NCBI RefSeq assembly: GCF_006912135.1
Contig: NZ_VIRS01000003.1
Coordinates: 62,001 to 126,000 of the forward strand
Length of the DNA: 64,000 nucleotides
From: Cryptosporangium phraense
Lineage (GTDB): Bacteria > Actinomycetota > Actinomycetes > Mycobacteriales > Cryptosporangiaceae
Direction of reading: 5' to 3'
Position 1 is the stretch's first letter. Each line of letters begins with the position of its first letter. The position numbers and the translations under genes were made by a program. Of this stretch, positions 28,140 through 36,229 are shown piece by piece. Below the pieces are notes generated by a model, which was not told the origin of the DNA, did no database searches, and saw only the letters and a program-made list of their open reading frames with translations.

Positions 28140-29207
28140 TCAGACGGCGTGCGACGTGGGGGCGGCCGTGAGCGGCCGGGACTCTCCGGCGGCGACGGAC
28201 TTCATGATCTGGCGGTAGGCGACGCAGCCCTTGTCGCCCCGGGTGTGGCATTCGCTGTTGTCGAGGGGCAGGCTCGGCCGGCGCATGGGCTCGAGGATCG
28301 ACAGGTCCTCCAGCCCCACCCGGGTCTGGAACTCGGCCGCGTCCGCGACGGCCGCCGGGTCGTGATCGAGCCCGGCGTAGGCGTGGACCAGAAACCACCG
28401 GGTCCGGTCGGCCGCCTGGGGCTGGCAGAACGACCAGACGTAGTCGGTCCGGCCCTCGCGGTCGCCGGCCAGCGTCGTCATCGCGAGCTGGCAGGCGAAC
28501 GGAGCGTGCAGCGTGTAGTCGTAGTGCACCGGCAGCGTCTCGCCGCGCTCGGTGGTGACCGAATCGGTGCTCTGGCGCAGGGACCAGCCGGAGCGCTCGA
28601 CCTCGAGTTCGTGGACCTCGTCGGTGACTCCGCCGAACGTCTGGGCGTGCAGGAACGGCAGGTGGGTGACGTCGAGGAAGTTGTCGGTCAGCAGGCCGGC
28701 GTCGACCCGCGTCTCGAACGGCCCGGCGACGAACGTGTCGAGGTCGGGATCGAGATACGGGGACTCGCTGAGCGGAAACGCGGGCTCGATCTCGGCTTCG
28801 CACAGCCAGACCAGCCCGAAGGCCGGCCGGACGTGGGCGGTCGGCACCCGGATGCGGGGCGGTGGCGGTTCGGTTCCGAGCGCGGGGACGTGCCGGCATC
28901 GGCCGTCGGCGTCGAACTCGTAGCCGTGGTACCGGCACTGGAGCCGATCGCCGACCACGGTGCCCTCGCTGAGCGGCACCAGCCGGTGCGGGCAGCGGTC
29001 GTACAGCGCCACCAGACGGCCGTCGAGCCGGAGGATCACCCAGCTGTGCCCGAGCAGGTCGACGCGGAGCGGACGCCCGGAGTCGGGGACCTCGGTGGTG
29101 AGCGCGACCGGGTGCCAGAACTGGCGGAGCGCCGGATCGATATTGGACAAGAATGACGACGGAGCAGCGGTAGTGGCCATCCGACGACCCCAATCAGTAA
29201 GTGACAC
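28140..29207 (-). CDS. Rieske non-heme iron oxygenase
   Basis: Up to 355 residues. The Rieske centre is Cys72/His74 (CPHRLVPL) and Cys91/His94 (CRYHGYEF); the mononuclear iron site is in NFLDVTHLPFLH (Asp179, His182, His187 by pattern). The start shown is a GTG at 29207; an ATG at 29180 would remove nine residues and is about as likely. Related enzymes demethylate or hydroxylate aromatic and purine rings (caffeine demethylases belong to this superfamily). It needs a reductase partner, which is not in this operon. It is the first gene of the four-gene unit. Confidence 0.88.
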   Translation of the reverse strand: MSLTDWGRRMATTAAPSSFLSNIDPALRQFWHPVALTTEVPDSGRPLRVDLLGHSWVILRLDGRLVALYDRCPHRLVPLSEGTVVGDRLQCRYHGYEFDADGRCRHVPALGTEPPPPRIRVPTAHVRPAFGLVWLCEAEIEPAFPLSESPYLDPDLDTFVAGPFETRVDAGLLTDNFLDVTHLPFLHAQTFGGVTDEVHELEVERSGWSLRQSTDSVTTERGETLPVHYDYTLHAPFACQLAMTTLAGDREGRTDYVWSFCQPQAADRTRWFLVHAYAGLDHDPAAVADAAEFQTRVGLEDLSILEPMRRPSLPLDNSECHTRGDKGCVAYRQIMKSVAAGESRPLTAAPTSHAV

Positions 29208-29268
29208 TTATGGTTGGGGCTCGGATTGTCGGTGGGATGACGCTGGCGTTTCGACCTGGTAACCCGGG

Positions 29269-29889
29269 TCAGCGGATCGTGGTCAGCGCGCGGAATCGGT
29301 CGAGCAGCGCGCGGCCGGCGATGACCCGGACGCCGGACGCATCGGGGTCGGCCTCGTTCCACAGGACGGAGCCGAGGGCGTCCGGGTCGCCCTCGAGCAC
29401 CAGGTCCGGTTCGGCCGCCGCGCCCCACCCCACCTCGATGCCGCCGTCGGCGACCCGCGCGTTGGCCGGGCCGCCCGGGAGACGGAACTCGACGATCAAC
29501 TCCGTGTCGTCCCGCCCCGGGAAGACGGCGTCGAACGCGAGCAGGAACGCGTCGTCGGTGAGCCCGAGATGGTCCGGCGGCAGGTTGGTCGTCGCTCCCC
29601 ACCGGCCCAGTTCGCGCAGTACCGGCCGCAGCGCCAGGCCGCGCGGCGACAGCGCGTAGACGTCGACGTTGGCCGGTGCGCCCAGCGACCGGCGCACCAC
29701 GATGCCGTGGTCGGTCAGCTCGCGGAGCCGCTTGGCGACCATGTCCGGCCCCGCCGCCCGCAGCCCGTCCGCGAGCGCGCCGAACCGCTTCGGACCCAGC
29801 ATCAACTCACGCACGATCAGCAGCGCCCACCGGTCGCCGATCAGGTCGAGCGCCCGCGCGACCCCGCACGCGTCGCTGTACGTCTTCAT
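29269..29889 (-). CDS. HxlR-type transcriptional regulator with SCP2-like C-terminus
   Basis: 206 residues from ATG. Residues about 1-95 form a winged helix of the HxlR kind (CGVARALDLIGDRWALLIVRELMLGPKRF). The rest (about 125-206) resembles an SCP2 sterol-carrier fold often fused to such regulators, a probable hydrophobic-ligand sensor. The gene is divergent from the DHFR-fold gene with a 72-bp shared control region that holds an inverted repeat, so it very likely represses both. Confidence 0.85.
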   Translation of the reverse strand: MKTYSDACGVARALDLIGDRWALLIVRELMLGPKRFGALADGLRAAGPDMVAKRLRELTDHGIVVRRSLGAPANVDVYALSPRGLALRPVLRELGRWGATTNLPPDHLGLTDDAFLLAFDAVFPGRDDTELIVEFRLPGGPANARVADGGIEVGWGAAAEPDLVLEGDPDALGSVLWNEADPDASGVRVIAGRALLDRFRALTTIR

Positions 29890-29910
29890 GTTTGATCCAA
29901 GTGTGAGCCG

Positions 29911-29946
29911 GTTGGTTTTTCCAAGTGTAAGGTCGGAAAAACCGAC
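29911..29946. promoter_or_regulatory. Inverted and direct repeats: probable HxlR operator
   Basis: Arms gttggtttttcc and ggaaaaaccgac are a 12-bp inverted repeat with one mismatch, separated by 12 bases. A direct repeat tccaagtgt also occurs at 29896 and 29920, one helical-turn multiple apart. Both lie between the divergent regulator and DHFR-fold genes. The A/T-rich core stands out from the surrounding GC-rich DNA. Confidence 0.6.
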
Positions 29947-29961
29947 TATCGAGGAGACCCC

Positions 29962-30495
29962 ATGACGTTGGTGGTCAGCACACTCGTCTCGCTCGACGGA
30001 GTGGTCGAGAGCCCGTGGCAGTGGGCGATGTTCGACGACGCGGCCCGGCAGCACTCGCTCGACGAGCTGGCCTCCTACGACGCGTTCCTGCTCGGCCGGC
30101 GCGCGTACGACGACCTCTCGCGCAGCTGGGCCCCGCTCTCGGGCGACCCCTACATCGACGCGATCAACGCGATGCCGAAGTGGATAGTCACCCACCGGGC
30201 CGACGATCTGGGCTGGAACTCCAGGGCACTGACCGGTGACCCGATCTCGTCGATCGCAGCTCTGAAGGAGGCTAGCGTCCGGCTGATCAAATACGGGGTC
30301 AGCGACGTGGACACCGACCTGATCCGCGGCCGGCTGGTCGACCGCTACGACTTCATCTACAGCCCGACCGCGGTGGGCGCCGGCCGCCGGTTGTTCGAGA
30401 ACGTCGACACCACCGGCCTGAGCCTGTCGCTGACCGACTCGCTGCGCTTCCCCAACGGCGCGGTGAAGCTGCACTACGAGACGGCCTATGCCTGA
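29962..30495 (+). CDS. Dihydrofolate reductase-fold (RibD C-terminal-like) protein
   Basis: 177 residues from ATG with GAGGAG five bases upstream. It opens LVVSTLVSLDGVVESPWQW, has LLGRRAYDDL in the second strand-helix region and FIYSPTAVGAGRRLF near the end, all typical of the RibD_C/dihydrofolate-reductase-like family common in actinomycetes. It probably reduces a small substrate with NADPH; the actual substrate is unknown. Its 3' end overlaps the SDR gene by ten bases in convergent orientation. It should be controlled by the divergent HxlR protein. Confidence 0.85.
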   Translation: MTLVVSTLVSLDGVVESPWQWAMFDDAARQHSLDELASYDAFLLGRRAYDDLSRSWAPLSGDPYIDAINAMPKWIVTHRADDLGWNSRALTGDPISSIAALKEASVRLIKYGVSDVDTDLIRGRLVDRYDFIYSPTAVGAGRRLFENVDTTGLSLSLTDSLRFPNGAVKLHYETAYA

Positions 30496-31133
30496 GCGCC
30501 CAGGCTGCTGCCACCGTCGACGACTGCGACGTTGCCGGTGACGTGGTCCTGCTCCAGGAACGCCAGATAGGCTTTCGCGACGTCGTCGGGCTGGGCCGCG
30601 GACGCCAGCACATCCTCCGGTGCCCCCGCCCAGAGCGGCGTCCGCACGATGCCCGGCGCGACGACGTTGACCCGGATCGGAGCGAGTTCGACGGCCAGCG
30701 AGCGGGCGGCGGTGATCACCGCGCCGCTGACCGTCGAGCCCAGGAGGCGCCCCGGTCCGCCGTGGAAGGCGGCAGCCCCGCTGGTCAGCGTCACCGAGCC
30801 GGTCGGGCTCAGCGTCGGGAGGGCCAGGCGCACCGCGTCCAGGGCGGAGAAGAGCCGAACGCCGAAGAAGTCGCGGGCCAGCTGCGGGCGGTAGTCGGTC
30901 AGCGGCCCGCGGGCCAGCGCGTCGCCCGCGGTGTAGACGAGGTGGTCGAACGGTCCGGCCGCGGCGAAGAACGCCGCCAGCGACGCCGAGGAGGTGACGT
31001 CGACCGGCCGGTCGGACGAGCGGCCGCCGACGCTCACCCGAGCGCCGGCCGCCGCCGCGGCCCGGGCCACCGCCTGGCCGATTCCGCTGGTTCCGCCGAG
31101 CACGACGACGTGGGACGAGGACGAGAGCGCCAT
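30486..31133 (-). CDS. Short-chain dehydrogenase-like protein lacking the YxxxK pair
   Basis: 215 residues with the Rossmann nucleotide motif GGTSGIG at about 14-20 and the SDR C-terminal stretch NVVAPGIVRTPLW. The serine region (VTLTSGAAAF) is present, but where Tyr and Lys should lie the sequence reads GRLLGSTVSGAVITAARSLA, with neither residue. So classic SDR catalysis is unlikely; it may be an atypical SDR, a binding or regulatory protein, or decayed. It lies downstream of a LysR gene on the same strand, 66 bases away. Confidence 0.82.
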   Translation of the reverse strand: MALSSSSHVVVLGGTSGIGQAVARAAAAAGARVSVGGRSSDRPVDVTSSASLAAFFAAAGPFDHLVYTAGDALARGPLTDYRPQLARDFFGVRLFSALDAVRLALPTLSPTGSVTLTSGAAAFHGGPGRLLGSTVSGAVITAARSLAVELAPIRVNVVAPGIVRTPLWAGAPEDVLASAAQPDDVAKAYLAFLEQDHVTGNVAVVDGGSSLGAQA

Positions 31134-31199
31134 GAGAAGTTCCTCCGTGGAAGGTTCTCCTCAGCCTCGGCCCCCAGGGCTCGGGGCCGCCAAGACCGA

Positions 31200-32096
31200 T
31201 CAGGTCCCAACTGATGCCGCATCGGCATCAGCGCAGCTCAGGGACGGAGCCACGCGTTCCAGCTCGCGCAGCACGGCCGAGCGTCGCTGGGGCTCCACGA
31301 CCAGGCAGATCCGGGTCTCGGGCAGGTCGGCGACGCGGGCCGACGTGACGCCGGGGCGGCGGTAGAAGCGGGCCGCCGATCCGGTCAGCAGCAGCACCCC
31401 GCGCCCGGCCGCCACGTGCTCGAACTTCTCCTCCACCGTCGGGGTGGCCGGCTGGCCCTTCGCGTCGTCGAAGCCGGGATAGCCCACCGCGCCGGTCCAT
31501 TCCGGCACCGCGGCGGCCGGCTGCAGGAGCAGGTCGTCGGCCAGGTCGGCCAGCGTGAGCTCACGCTCACCGGCGCCCGGATGGCTGTCGGGCAGGACGA
31601 CCACGCGAGCCTCCGAGTACAGCTCGACCACGTCCAGGCCCTCGTCGTCGAACGGCCGGGTGGCGAACGTGGCGTCGACCCGGCCGTCGCGGAGGGCGGT
31701 GATCTGGTCGCCCCAGGTGGTGCGCAGCACGTTGACCAGCAGGCCGGGGAAGGCCTGCTCGAGGTGGCGGATGATCGGCGTCAGGATGACGCCGGGGGCG
31801 AAGCCCAGCGTGATGCTGCGGCCCTCGCGCTCGGCGACGCGGACCCGCCGCTGCAGGGCGTCGGCCGCGCGCAGCAACTCCCGGGCTTCCTCCCGGAGCA
31901 GTTCGCCGGCCGGGGCCAGGCGGGTGCCGGCCCGCGAGCGCTCGAAGAGTTTGACGCCCAGCTCGCGTTCCAGTGCGGCGATGGACCGGCTGAGGGCGGG
32001 CTGCGCGAGATGGAGGCTCTCCGCCGCGCGGCCGTAGTTCAGCTCGTCGGCCAGCGAGAGGAAGTACCGCAGGCGACGCAGGTCCAGATCAGCCAT
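31200..32096 (-). CDS. LysR-family transcriptional regulator
   Basis: 298 residues. The N-terminal winged helix is textbook (LRRLRYFLSLADELNYGRAAESLH, QPALSRSIAALERELG), followed by a LysR substrate-binding domain (SITLGFAPGVILTPIIRHLE). LysR proteins usually autoregulate and control a neighbour; the likely target is the SDR gene immediately downstream on the same strand. The inducer is unknown. Confidence 0.9.
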   Translation of the reverse strand: MADLDLRRLRYFLSLADELNYGRAAESLHLAQPALSRSIAALERELGVKLFERSRAGTRLAPAGELLREEARELLRAADALQRRVRVAEREGRSITLGFAPGVILTPIIRHLEQAFPGLLVNVLRTTWGDQITALRDGRVDATFATRPFDDEGLDVVELYSEARVVVLPDSHPGAGERELTLADLADDLLLQPAAAVPEWTGAVGYPGFDDAKGQPATPTVEEKFEHVAAGRGVLLLTGSAARFYRRPGVTSARVADLPETRICLVVEPQRRSAVLRELERVAPSLSCADADAASVGT

Positions 32097-32143
32097 GCCG
32101 TCGATTCAAGCAGCCGAGCCGGGCCGACACCCCGCCGAGCCGG

Positions 32144-32887
32144 TCACAGCGCGACGCTGACGAGCACCGAGATCCCGATCACCGCGTCGACGACCCCGCA
32201 CCACTCGGCGAACGGGCGGGGCACGACCGCGTCGTGATGGTGGTGCCACCAGTCCCACCCGGCATGGGCCAGCCACCCGGTCCCGACCACCCACAGCCCC
32301 ACGTCCCCCGGAGCCAGCAGCGCGACCGCGATCAGCGTCAGATAGAAGCCGGCCGCGGCCAGTTGCCGGCGGAGAACGCGCGCGGGCCGAAGCGTCCGCC
32401 GTAGGAGACCGATCAGCAGATAGCTGACGGCCAGCACCACCAGGCTCCAGGCCGGAAGCGGCCGCGGGTCGACGACGTTGTCGACGGTCGCGAGCAGAGC
32501 GAGCGCCGTCGGCCACCGGGTGAGCGGGCCGGTGCGCGGGCCGGCCGAGCCGGTCGGATGGCGGAGCACGACCGCGGCCATCGCCAGGATCCCCAGCACG
32601 TGCCCGCCGACCAGCACGATCCCGCTCGACCACAGCCCGGCGTACCAGGGGAGCAGCAGCACCGCGAACGGCGCGTACATCGCCGCGGTCATCTCGCCGA
32701 TGGCGAGCCGGTCGTGGCTGCGGTGCCACATCCAGACCGCCATCGCGAGGGACATGTCGGTCGCCATCACGAACGAGGCGACGTCGGCCCGATCGGTCGG
32801 GATCGGCCACAGCGGGCCGAGCACGAGCATGCCGACGTACATCGCGACCAGCATCTCGGCGAAGTGCCGCAGGAATCGAAGTGTCAT
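32144..32887 (-). CDS. Integral membrane protein of unknown function
   Basis: 247 residues with about six to seven hydrophobic segments, starting MTLRFLRHFAEMLVAMYVGM. A His-rich patch (WWHHHHDAV, about 215-223) sits near the C-terminus beside a conserved-looking GWLAHAGWDWW stretch, which suggests metal or heme contact but is not proof. I do not recognise a named family. It is divergent from the sensor kinase gene, with 86 bases between them, so it may be the target of that two-component system. Confidence 0.75.
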   Translation of the reverse strand: MTLRFLRHFAEMLVAMYVGMLVLGPLWPIPTDRADVASFVMATDMSLAMAVWMWHRSHDRLAIGEMTAAMYAPFAVLLLPWYAGLWSSGIVLVGGHVLGILAMAAVVLRHPTGSAGPRTGPLTRWPTALALLATVDNVVDPRPLPAWSLVVLAVSYLLIGLLRRTLRPARVLRRQLAAAGFYLTLIAVALLAPGDVGLWVVGTGWLAHAGWDWWHHHHDAVVPRPFAEWCGVVDAVIGISVLVSVAL

Positions 32888-32973
32888 GCCGGCAGCCTCG
32901 GGCGGTCCGGCCGCGCGGAACCCGTGAACTTTTCCCGGGTCGGGCGTGACCGGCCGCTCCCTACGATCGCCCC

Positions 32974-34089
32974 ATGCGACGACGACTGCGCCAGGCCCGG
33001 ACGGTCACGCTGGTGGGGCTGGCCGTCAACGCGTCGATGAGCCTGTTCCTGCCTGCGGTCGGCCTGGTGCGGGAGTCGGACGTCCGCTGGGTCGTCCTCG
33101 GCGCGGTCGGCATCACCGCGTTCGCGGTGGCGCAGGCGTTCGTGCTGTACGTGCTGATCACCCCGTGGATCACGCCGCCCACCCGCCGTCGGGCGACGGT
33201 CGCGTTCGCGGCGGCCGCGCTGATCTCGGTGCCGCTGGTCGGACCGGTCGGTGACGGCTGGCCCACGTGGTCCTGGCTCGCCGCCTGCCTGGTCGGTCTG
33301 TTCCCGGTGCTGACGTCGACCACGCCGGCAACCCTGCTGGCCGCCGCAACCGGAGCCGCCGCCGTCGCCCTGACGCCCGACCGGCGCCTGGACGCGCTGG
33401 TGATCACGCTCGGTTTCGGTCTCGGAATCGCGGCGGTCAACCGGCTGCAGGTGTGGTTCTGGGACCTGCTGGTCGAGGCCGAACGGGGCCGCGGAGCCCA
33501 GGCCCAGCTGGCGGCGGCCGAGGAGCGGCTGCGGTTCGCCCGCGACGTCCACGACCTGCTGGGGCACAACCTGTCGGTGATCGCCCTCAAAGCCGAACTG
33601 GTCGAGCGCCTGGCGACGATCGACGCCGAGCGAGCCGGTTCGGAGGCCGCGGAGGTGCGGCGGATCGCCGCATCGACGCTCACCGAATTGCGGGAGGTGG
33701 TGCACGGTTACCGCCGGGTCGACCTCCGCGACCAGCTGACCGCGATCCGGGACCTCCTGCGGTCCTCGGGGGTCTCCTGCACGGTGACCGCGCCGGACCG
33801 CGAACTGCCCGCGACGGTGACCGACGTGCTCTCGGCCACCCTCCGCGAGGCCACCACCAACGTGCTCCGGCACAGCCGGGCGCACTGGTGCACGATCACG
33901 ATCCAGGTCGACGAGGACCGGACGCGAATGACGCTGGTCAACGACGGAGTGCTTCCGTCGACGTCGGACGAGCACAGTTCGGGCCTGCGCGGCCTCCGGG
34001 ACCGCCTCGCCGAGGCCGGCGGCGAACTCCGCACCACCGCGGCCGACGGCCACTACACGCTGGAGGCCGTCGTACCCTCGACGCCGTGA
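32974..34089 (+). CDS. Sensor histidine kinase (HisKA_3/NarL-type)
   Basis: 371 residues. Five or six N-terminal membrane segments (about 10-160), then a dimerisation/phosphoacceptor helix with His193 in FARDVHDLLGHNLSVIALK, and an HATPase domain (TLREATTNVLRHS, SGLRGLRDRLAEAGG). It should sense a membrane or cell-envelope signal and phosphorylate the next gene's product. Its stop overlaps the response regulator's GTG by four bases (GTGA), so the two are translated together. This layout resembles the DesK-like kinases common in actinomycetes. Confidence 0.92.
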   Translation: MRRRLRQARTVTLVGLAVNASMSLFLPAVGLVRESDVRWVVLGAVGITAFAVAQAFVLYVLITPWITPPTRRRATVAFAAAALISVPLVGPVGDGWPTWSWLAACLVGLFPVLTSTTPATLLAAATGAAAVALTPDRRLDALVITLGFGLGIAAVNRLQVWFWDLLVEAERGRGAQAQLAAAEERLRFARDVHDLLGHNLSVIALKAELVERLATIDAERAGSEAAEVRRIAASTLTELREVVHGYRRVDLRDQLTAIRDLLRSSGVSCTVTAPDRELPATVTDVLSATLREATTNVLRHSRAHWCTITIQVDEDRTRMTLVNDGVLPSTSDEHSSGLRGLRDRLAEAGGELRTTAADGHYTLEAVVPSTP

Positions 34090-34691
34090 TCCGGGTACTG
34101 CTGGCCGATGACGAGGAGCTGATCCGCGTCGCGCTGGCCGCGCTCCTGGACCTGGAACCCGACCTGTCCGTCGTGGCCCAGGCCGCCGACGGCCGGACCG
34201 CGATCAGCGTGGCGCTGGCCCACCGCCCGGACGTCGCGATCCTCGACCTGCAGATGCCGGAGCTGGACGGAATCGCCACCGCCGCCGAGCTGTCCCGGGT
34301 CCTGCCGAACTGCGCCACGGTGATCCTCACCGGACGGGCCCGCCCGGCCCAGCTCCAACGTGCCCTGGCCGCGGGCGCGAAGGGCTTTCTGCCGAAGGGT
34401 TCCCCCGGCGGCGCCCTGGCCGACGTCATCCGCCGAGTGCACGAGGGCGGACGATACGTGGATCCCGCCCTGGCCGCGGACGCGCTGAGCCTGCCGGAAT
34501 GTCCCCTGACCGGCCGGGAACTGGACGTACTGAGATGCGCCGACCCCGACGTGCCGGTGGGGGTGATCGCCCGGAGGCTGGCCCTGTCACCGGGCACCGT
34601 GCGCAACCACCTGACCGCGATACTGGCCAAACTAGGCGTCGGAACCCGAGCCGACGCCACGGCCAAGGCCCGGGAACAGGGCTGGATCTGA
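34086..34691 (+). CDS. NarL/FixJ-type response regulator
   Basis: 201 residues from a GTG inside the kinase stop region. The receiver domain has Asp8-Asp9 and the phosphoacceptor Asp54 (VAILDLQMPELDG), with conserved Thr and Lys (VILTGRA, GFLPKGS). The C-terminal LuxR-type helix-turn-helix reads CPLTGRELDVL...GTVRNHLTAILAKLGVGTR. It should bind DNA as a dimer after phosphorylation by the overlapping kinase. The HTH tail is slightly shorter than usual between the first two helices but looks functional. Confidence 0.92.
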   Translation: MIRVLLADDEELIRVALAALLDLEPDLSVVAQAADGRTAISVALAHRPDVAILDLQMPELDGIATAAELSRVLPNCATVILTGRARPAQLQRALAAGAKGFLPKGSPGGALADVIRRVHEGGRYVDPALAADALSLPECPLTGRELDVLRCADPDVPVGVIARRLALSPGTVRNHLTAILAKLGVGTRADATAKAREQGWI

Positions 34692-34695
34692 CGGG

Positions 34696-34722
34696 TCGCG
34701 GTGGTAGCGCCCGCCACCGCGA
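34696..34722. terminator. Bidirectional hairpin between convergent genes
   Basis: Perfect 9-bp inverted repeat tcgcggtgg / ccaccgcga with a 9-base loop, in the 47-bp gap between the response regulator (plus) and siderophore-binding protein (minus) genes. Its position suits termination from both sides. Confidence 0.65.
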
Positions 34723-34738
34723 GCCCGACCCCCAGAAC

Positions 34739-35755
34739 TCAAGCCGCCGTCGAAAGATCCTTCACCGGCGTCGAAGGCTTCCCGTCCGTCGCCGCCGCCA
34801 ACTCCGGCACCAACGTCTCCAGCGCATACAACAACGCATCCGGCCCGCTGTACGACAACGCCCCGGCCAGCGGCGTGTCGAACCCCGTGTACAGCGTCCG
34901 ATCCTCACTCACGACCTTCAACCGCGCGAACACCGGCCTCTTCAGCATGTCCGCCTTGGTCGCCCCGTTCACGAAAAGCACATCCTTGTCCAACAGGTCG
35001 AGCCGCTCTTCGCTGACGTCCCCGCTGTCCGGCTGGGTCTTGAACCCGAGCAGATCGAACAGCGCCCGCCTGGGGTCGTTGGCCCCGATGAGCCAGTGCG
35101 AGCCGTTCTCCGGGCCGTAATCTTCCACCAGCGTCTTGCCGGCGAACTCCGGGTGCGCCTCGGTCGCCGCCGCGGCGGCGTCCTTCACCTTCGTGACCAG
35201 CGCCTGCGCCTCGGCCGACTTGCCCAGCGCCCGGCCCGTCGTCAGCGTCTGCACGTCCCACGGCGTCTCTTCGTCCTTGTAGTCCTTGGACTGGATCACG
35301 GTGGGGGCGATCGCCGACAGCTTGTCGTAGACCTCTTTGCTGATCGTCTCGTAGATCGCCAGGATCAGGTCCGGCTTCTGCTTGATGATCGCCTCGTAGT
35401 TGATCTCCGCGGAGAACGTGGGCAGCTTCTTGCCGCCGAGCTTGTCGGCGACCCACGGGTACGTCGGGTACTCGGTGAACCACTCGCGGGTGCTCACCGG
35501 CACGACGCCCAGCGCGAGCGCGAAGTCCTGGTCGTTCCAGCCGACGGTCAGCACCCGGGTCGGCTGCTTCTCGATCGTCGTCGACCCGAACTTGTGCTCG
35601 ATCGTCACCGGAAACGCCGACGACGCCGACGAGGACGCGGACGACGACGAAGCAGCACCGTCGTCATCGGAACCGCACGCGGCCAATCCGGACGCCAGCA
35701 GCAGACCGGCGGCGAGACCGGCAGCAGCGCGTAACCAGCGTGACGTCATCAACAC
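34739..35755 (-). CDS. Iron-siderophore ABC transporter substrate-binding lipoprotein
   Basis: 338 residues. A lipoprotein signal peptide ends in ASGLAACG (Cys about 27), followed by a Ser/Ala-rich tether and a periplasmic-binding fold of the FecB/FepB type (PTRVLTVGWNDQDFALALGVVPV, then KPDLILAIYETIS). The protein would sit on the outer face of the membrane and hand ferric siderophore to a permease, which is not encoded nearby. An iron box lies 48-66 bases upstream of its start. It is a plausible receptor for the product of the synthetase at the left end, about 15 kb away. Confidence 0.92.
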   Translation of the reverse strand: MLMTSRWLRAAAGLAAGLLLASGLAACGSDDDGAASSSSASSSASSAFPVTIEHKFGSTTIEKQPTRVLTVGWNDQDFALALGVVPVSTREWFTEYPTYPWVADKLGGKKLPTFSAEINYEAIIKQKPDLILAIYETISKEVYDKLSAIAPTVIQSKDYKDEETPWDVQTLTTGRALGKSAEAQALVTKVKDAAAAATEAHPEFAGKTLVEDYGPENGSHWLIGANDPRRALFDLLGFKTQPDSGDVSEERLDLLDKDVLFVNGATKADMLKRPVFARLKVVSEDRTLYTGFDTPLAGALSYSGPDALLYALETLVPELAAATDGKPSTPVKDLSTAA

Positions 35756-35802
35756 TCCTTGTCCCGAAGCTCCCGAGGAAGTCTTCCGGACCCTAGCAGA
35801 AT

Positions 35803-35821
35803 TTAGGCTAGGCTAACCTAG
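35803..35821. promoter_or_regulatory. Iron box (IdeR/DmdR1 operator)
   Basis: TTAGGCTAGGCTAACCTAG matches the actinobacterial iron-box consensus TTAGGTTAGGCTAACCTAA at 17 of 19 positions. It lies between the divergent binding-protein and ferredoxin-like genes, 25 bases before the latter's ATG. Both genes should be repressed when iron is plentiful. Confidence 0.92.
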
Positions 35822-35845
35822 TCTCCGATCGCTTCCGGGAGTCCC

Positions 35846-36184
35846 ATGAGCTGCTCGGTCACCGTCTGTCGCGACTGCTGCTGCGGCAGCCCGGCGAAGC
35901 ACCCCGACGTCGACCACGACGCCCACCTCACCGCCCTGCGCGCCGCGACCCGGGTCCGCGTCAGCGAATGCATCGACCTGTGCGCGCGGTCCAACGTCGT
36001 CGTCGTCCATCCGAGCCCTCCGGCGCGCCGGAACGGCGCCCGGGTCGTCTACCTGGGCGAGATCCTCGATTCCGAACGCGTCGACGCGGTCGTCGGCTGG
36101 CTCGACGCCGGCGGACCGGGAGTCGCGGCCGTACCGGACATCCTGGCGCCCCTCGTCTTTTCCAAAGTGTCCTGCGGCTGCTGA
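35846..36184 (+). CDS. Thioredoxin-like [2Fe-2S] ferredoxin domain protein
   Basis: 112 residues. The N-terminus has SVTVCRDCCCG and a later ECIDLCARSN, giving the cysteines expected for a thioredoxin-fold [2Fe-2S] cluster; SKVSCGC ends the chain. Such small proteins are often found beside siderophore uptake genes in actinomycetes and may act in electron transfer for iron release from the siderophore; that role is inferred. It shares the iron box with the divergent binding protein. Confidence 0.82.
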   Translation: MSCSVTVCRDCCCGSPAKHPDVDHDAHLTALRAATRVRVSECIDLCARSNVVVVHPSPPARRNGARVVYLGEILDSERVDAVVGWLDAGGPGVAAVPDILAPLVFSKVSCGC

Positions 36185-36229
36185 CGAGTGGGCCGGACAC
36201 CGTACGAGGTGCCGTGCCACACTTCCGCC

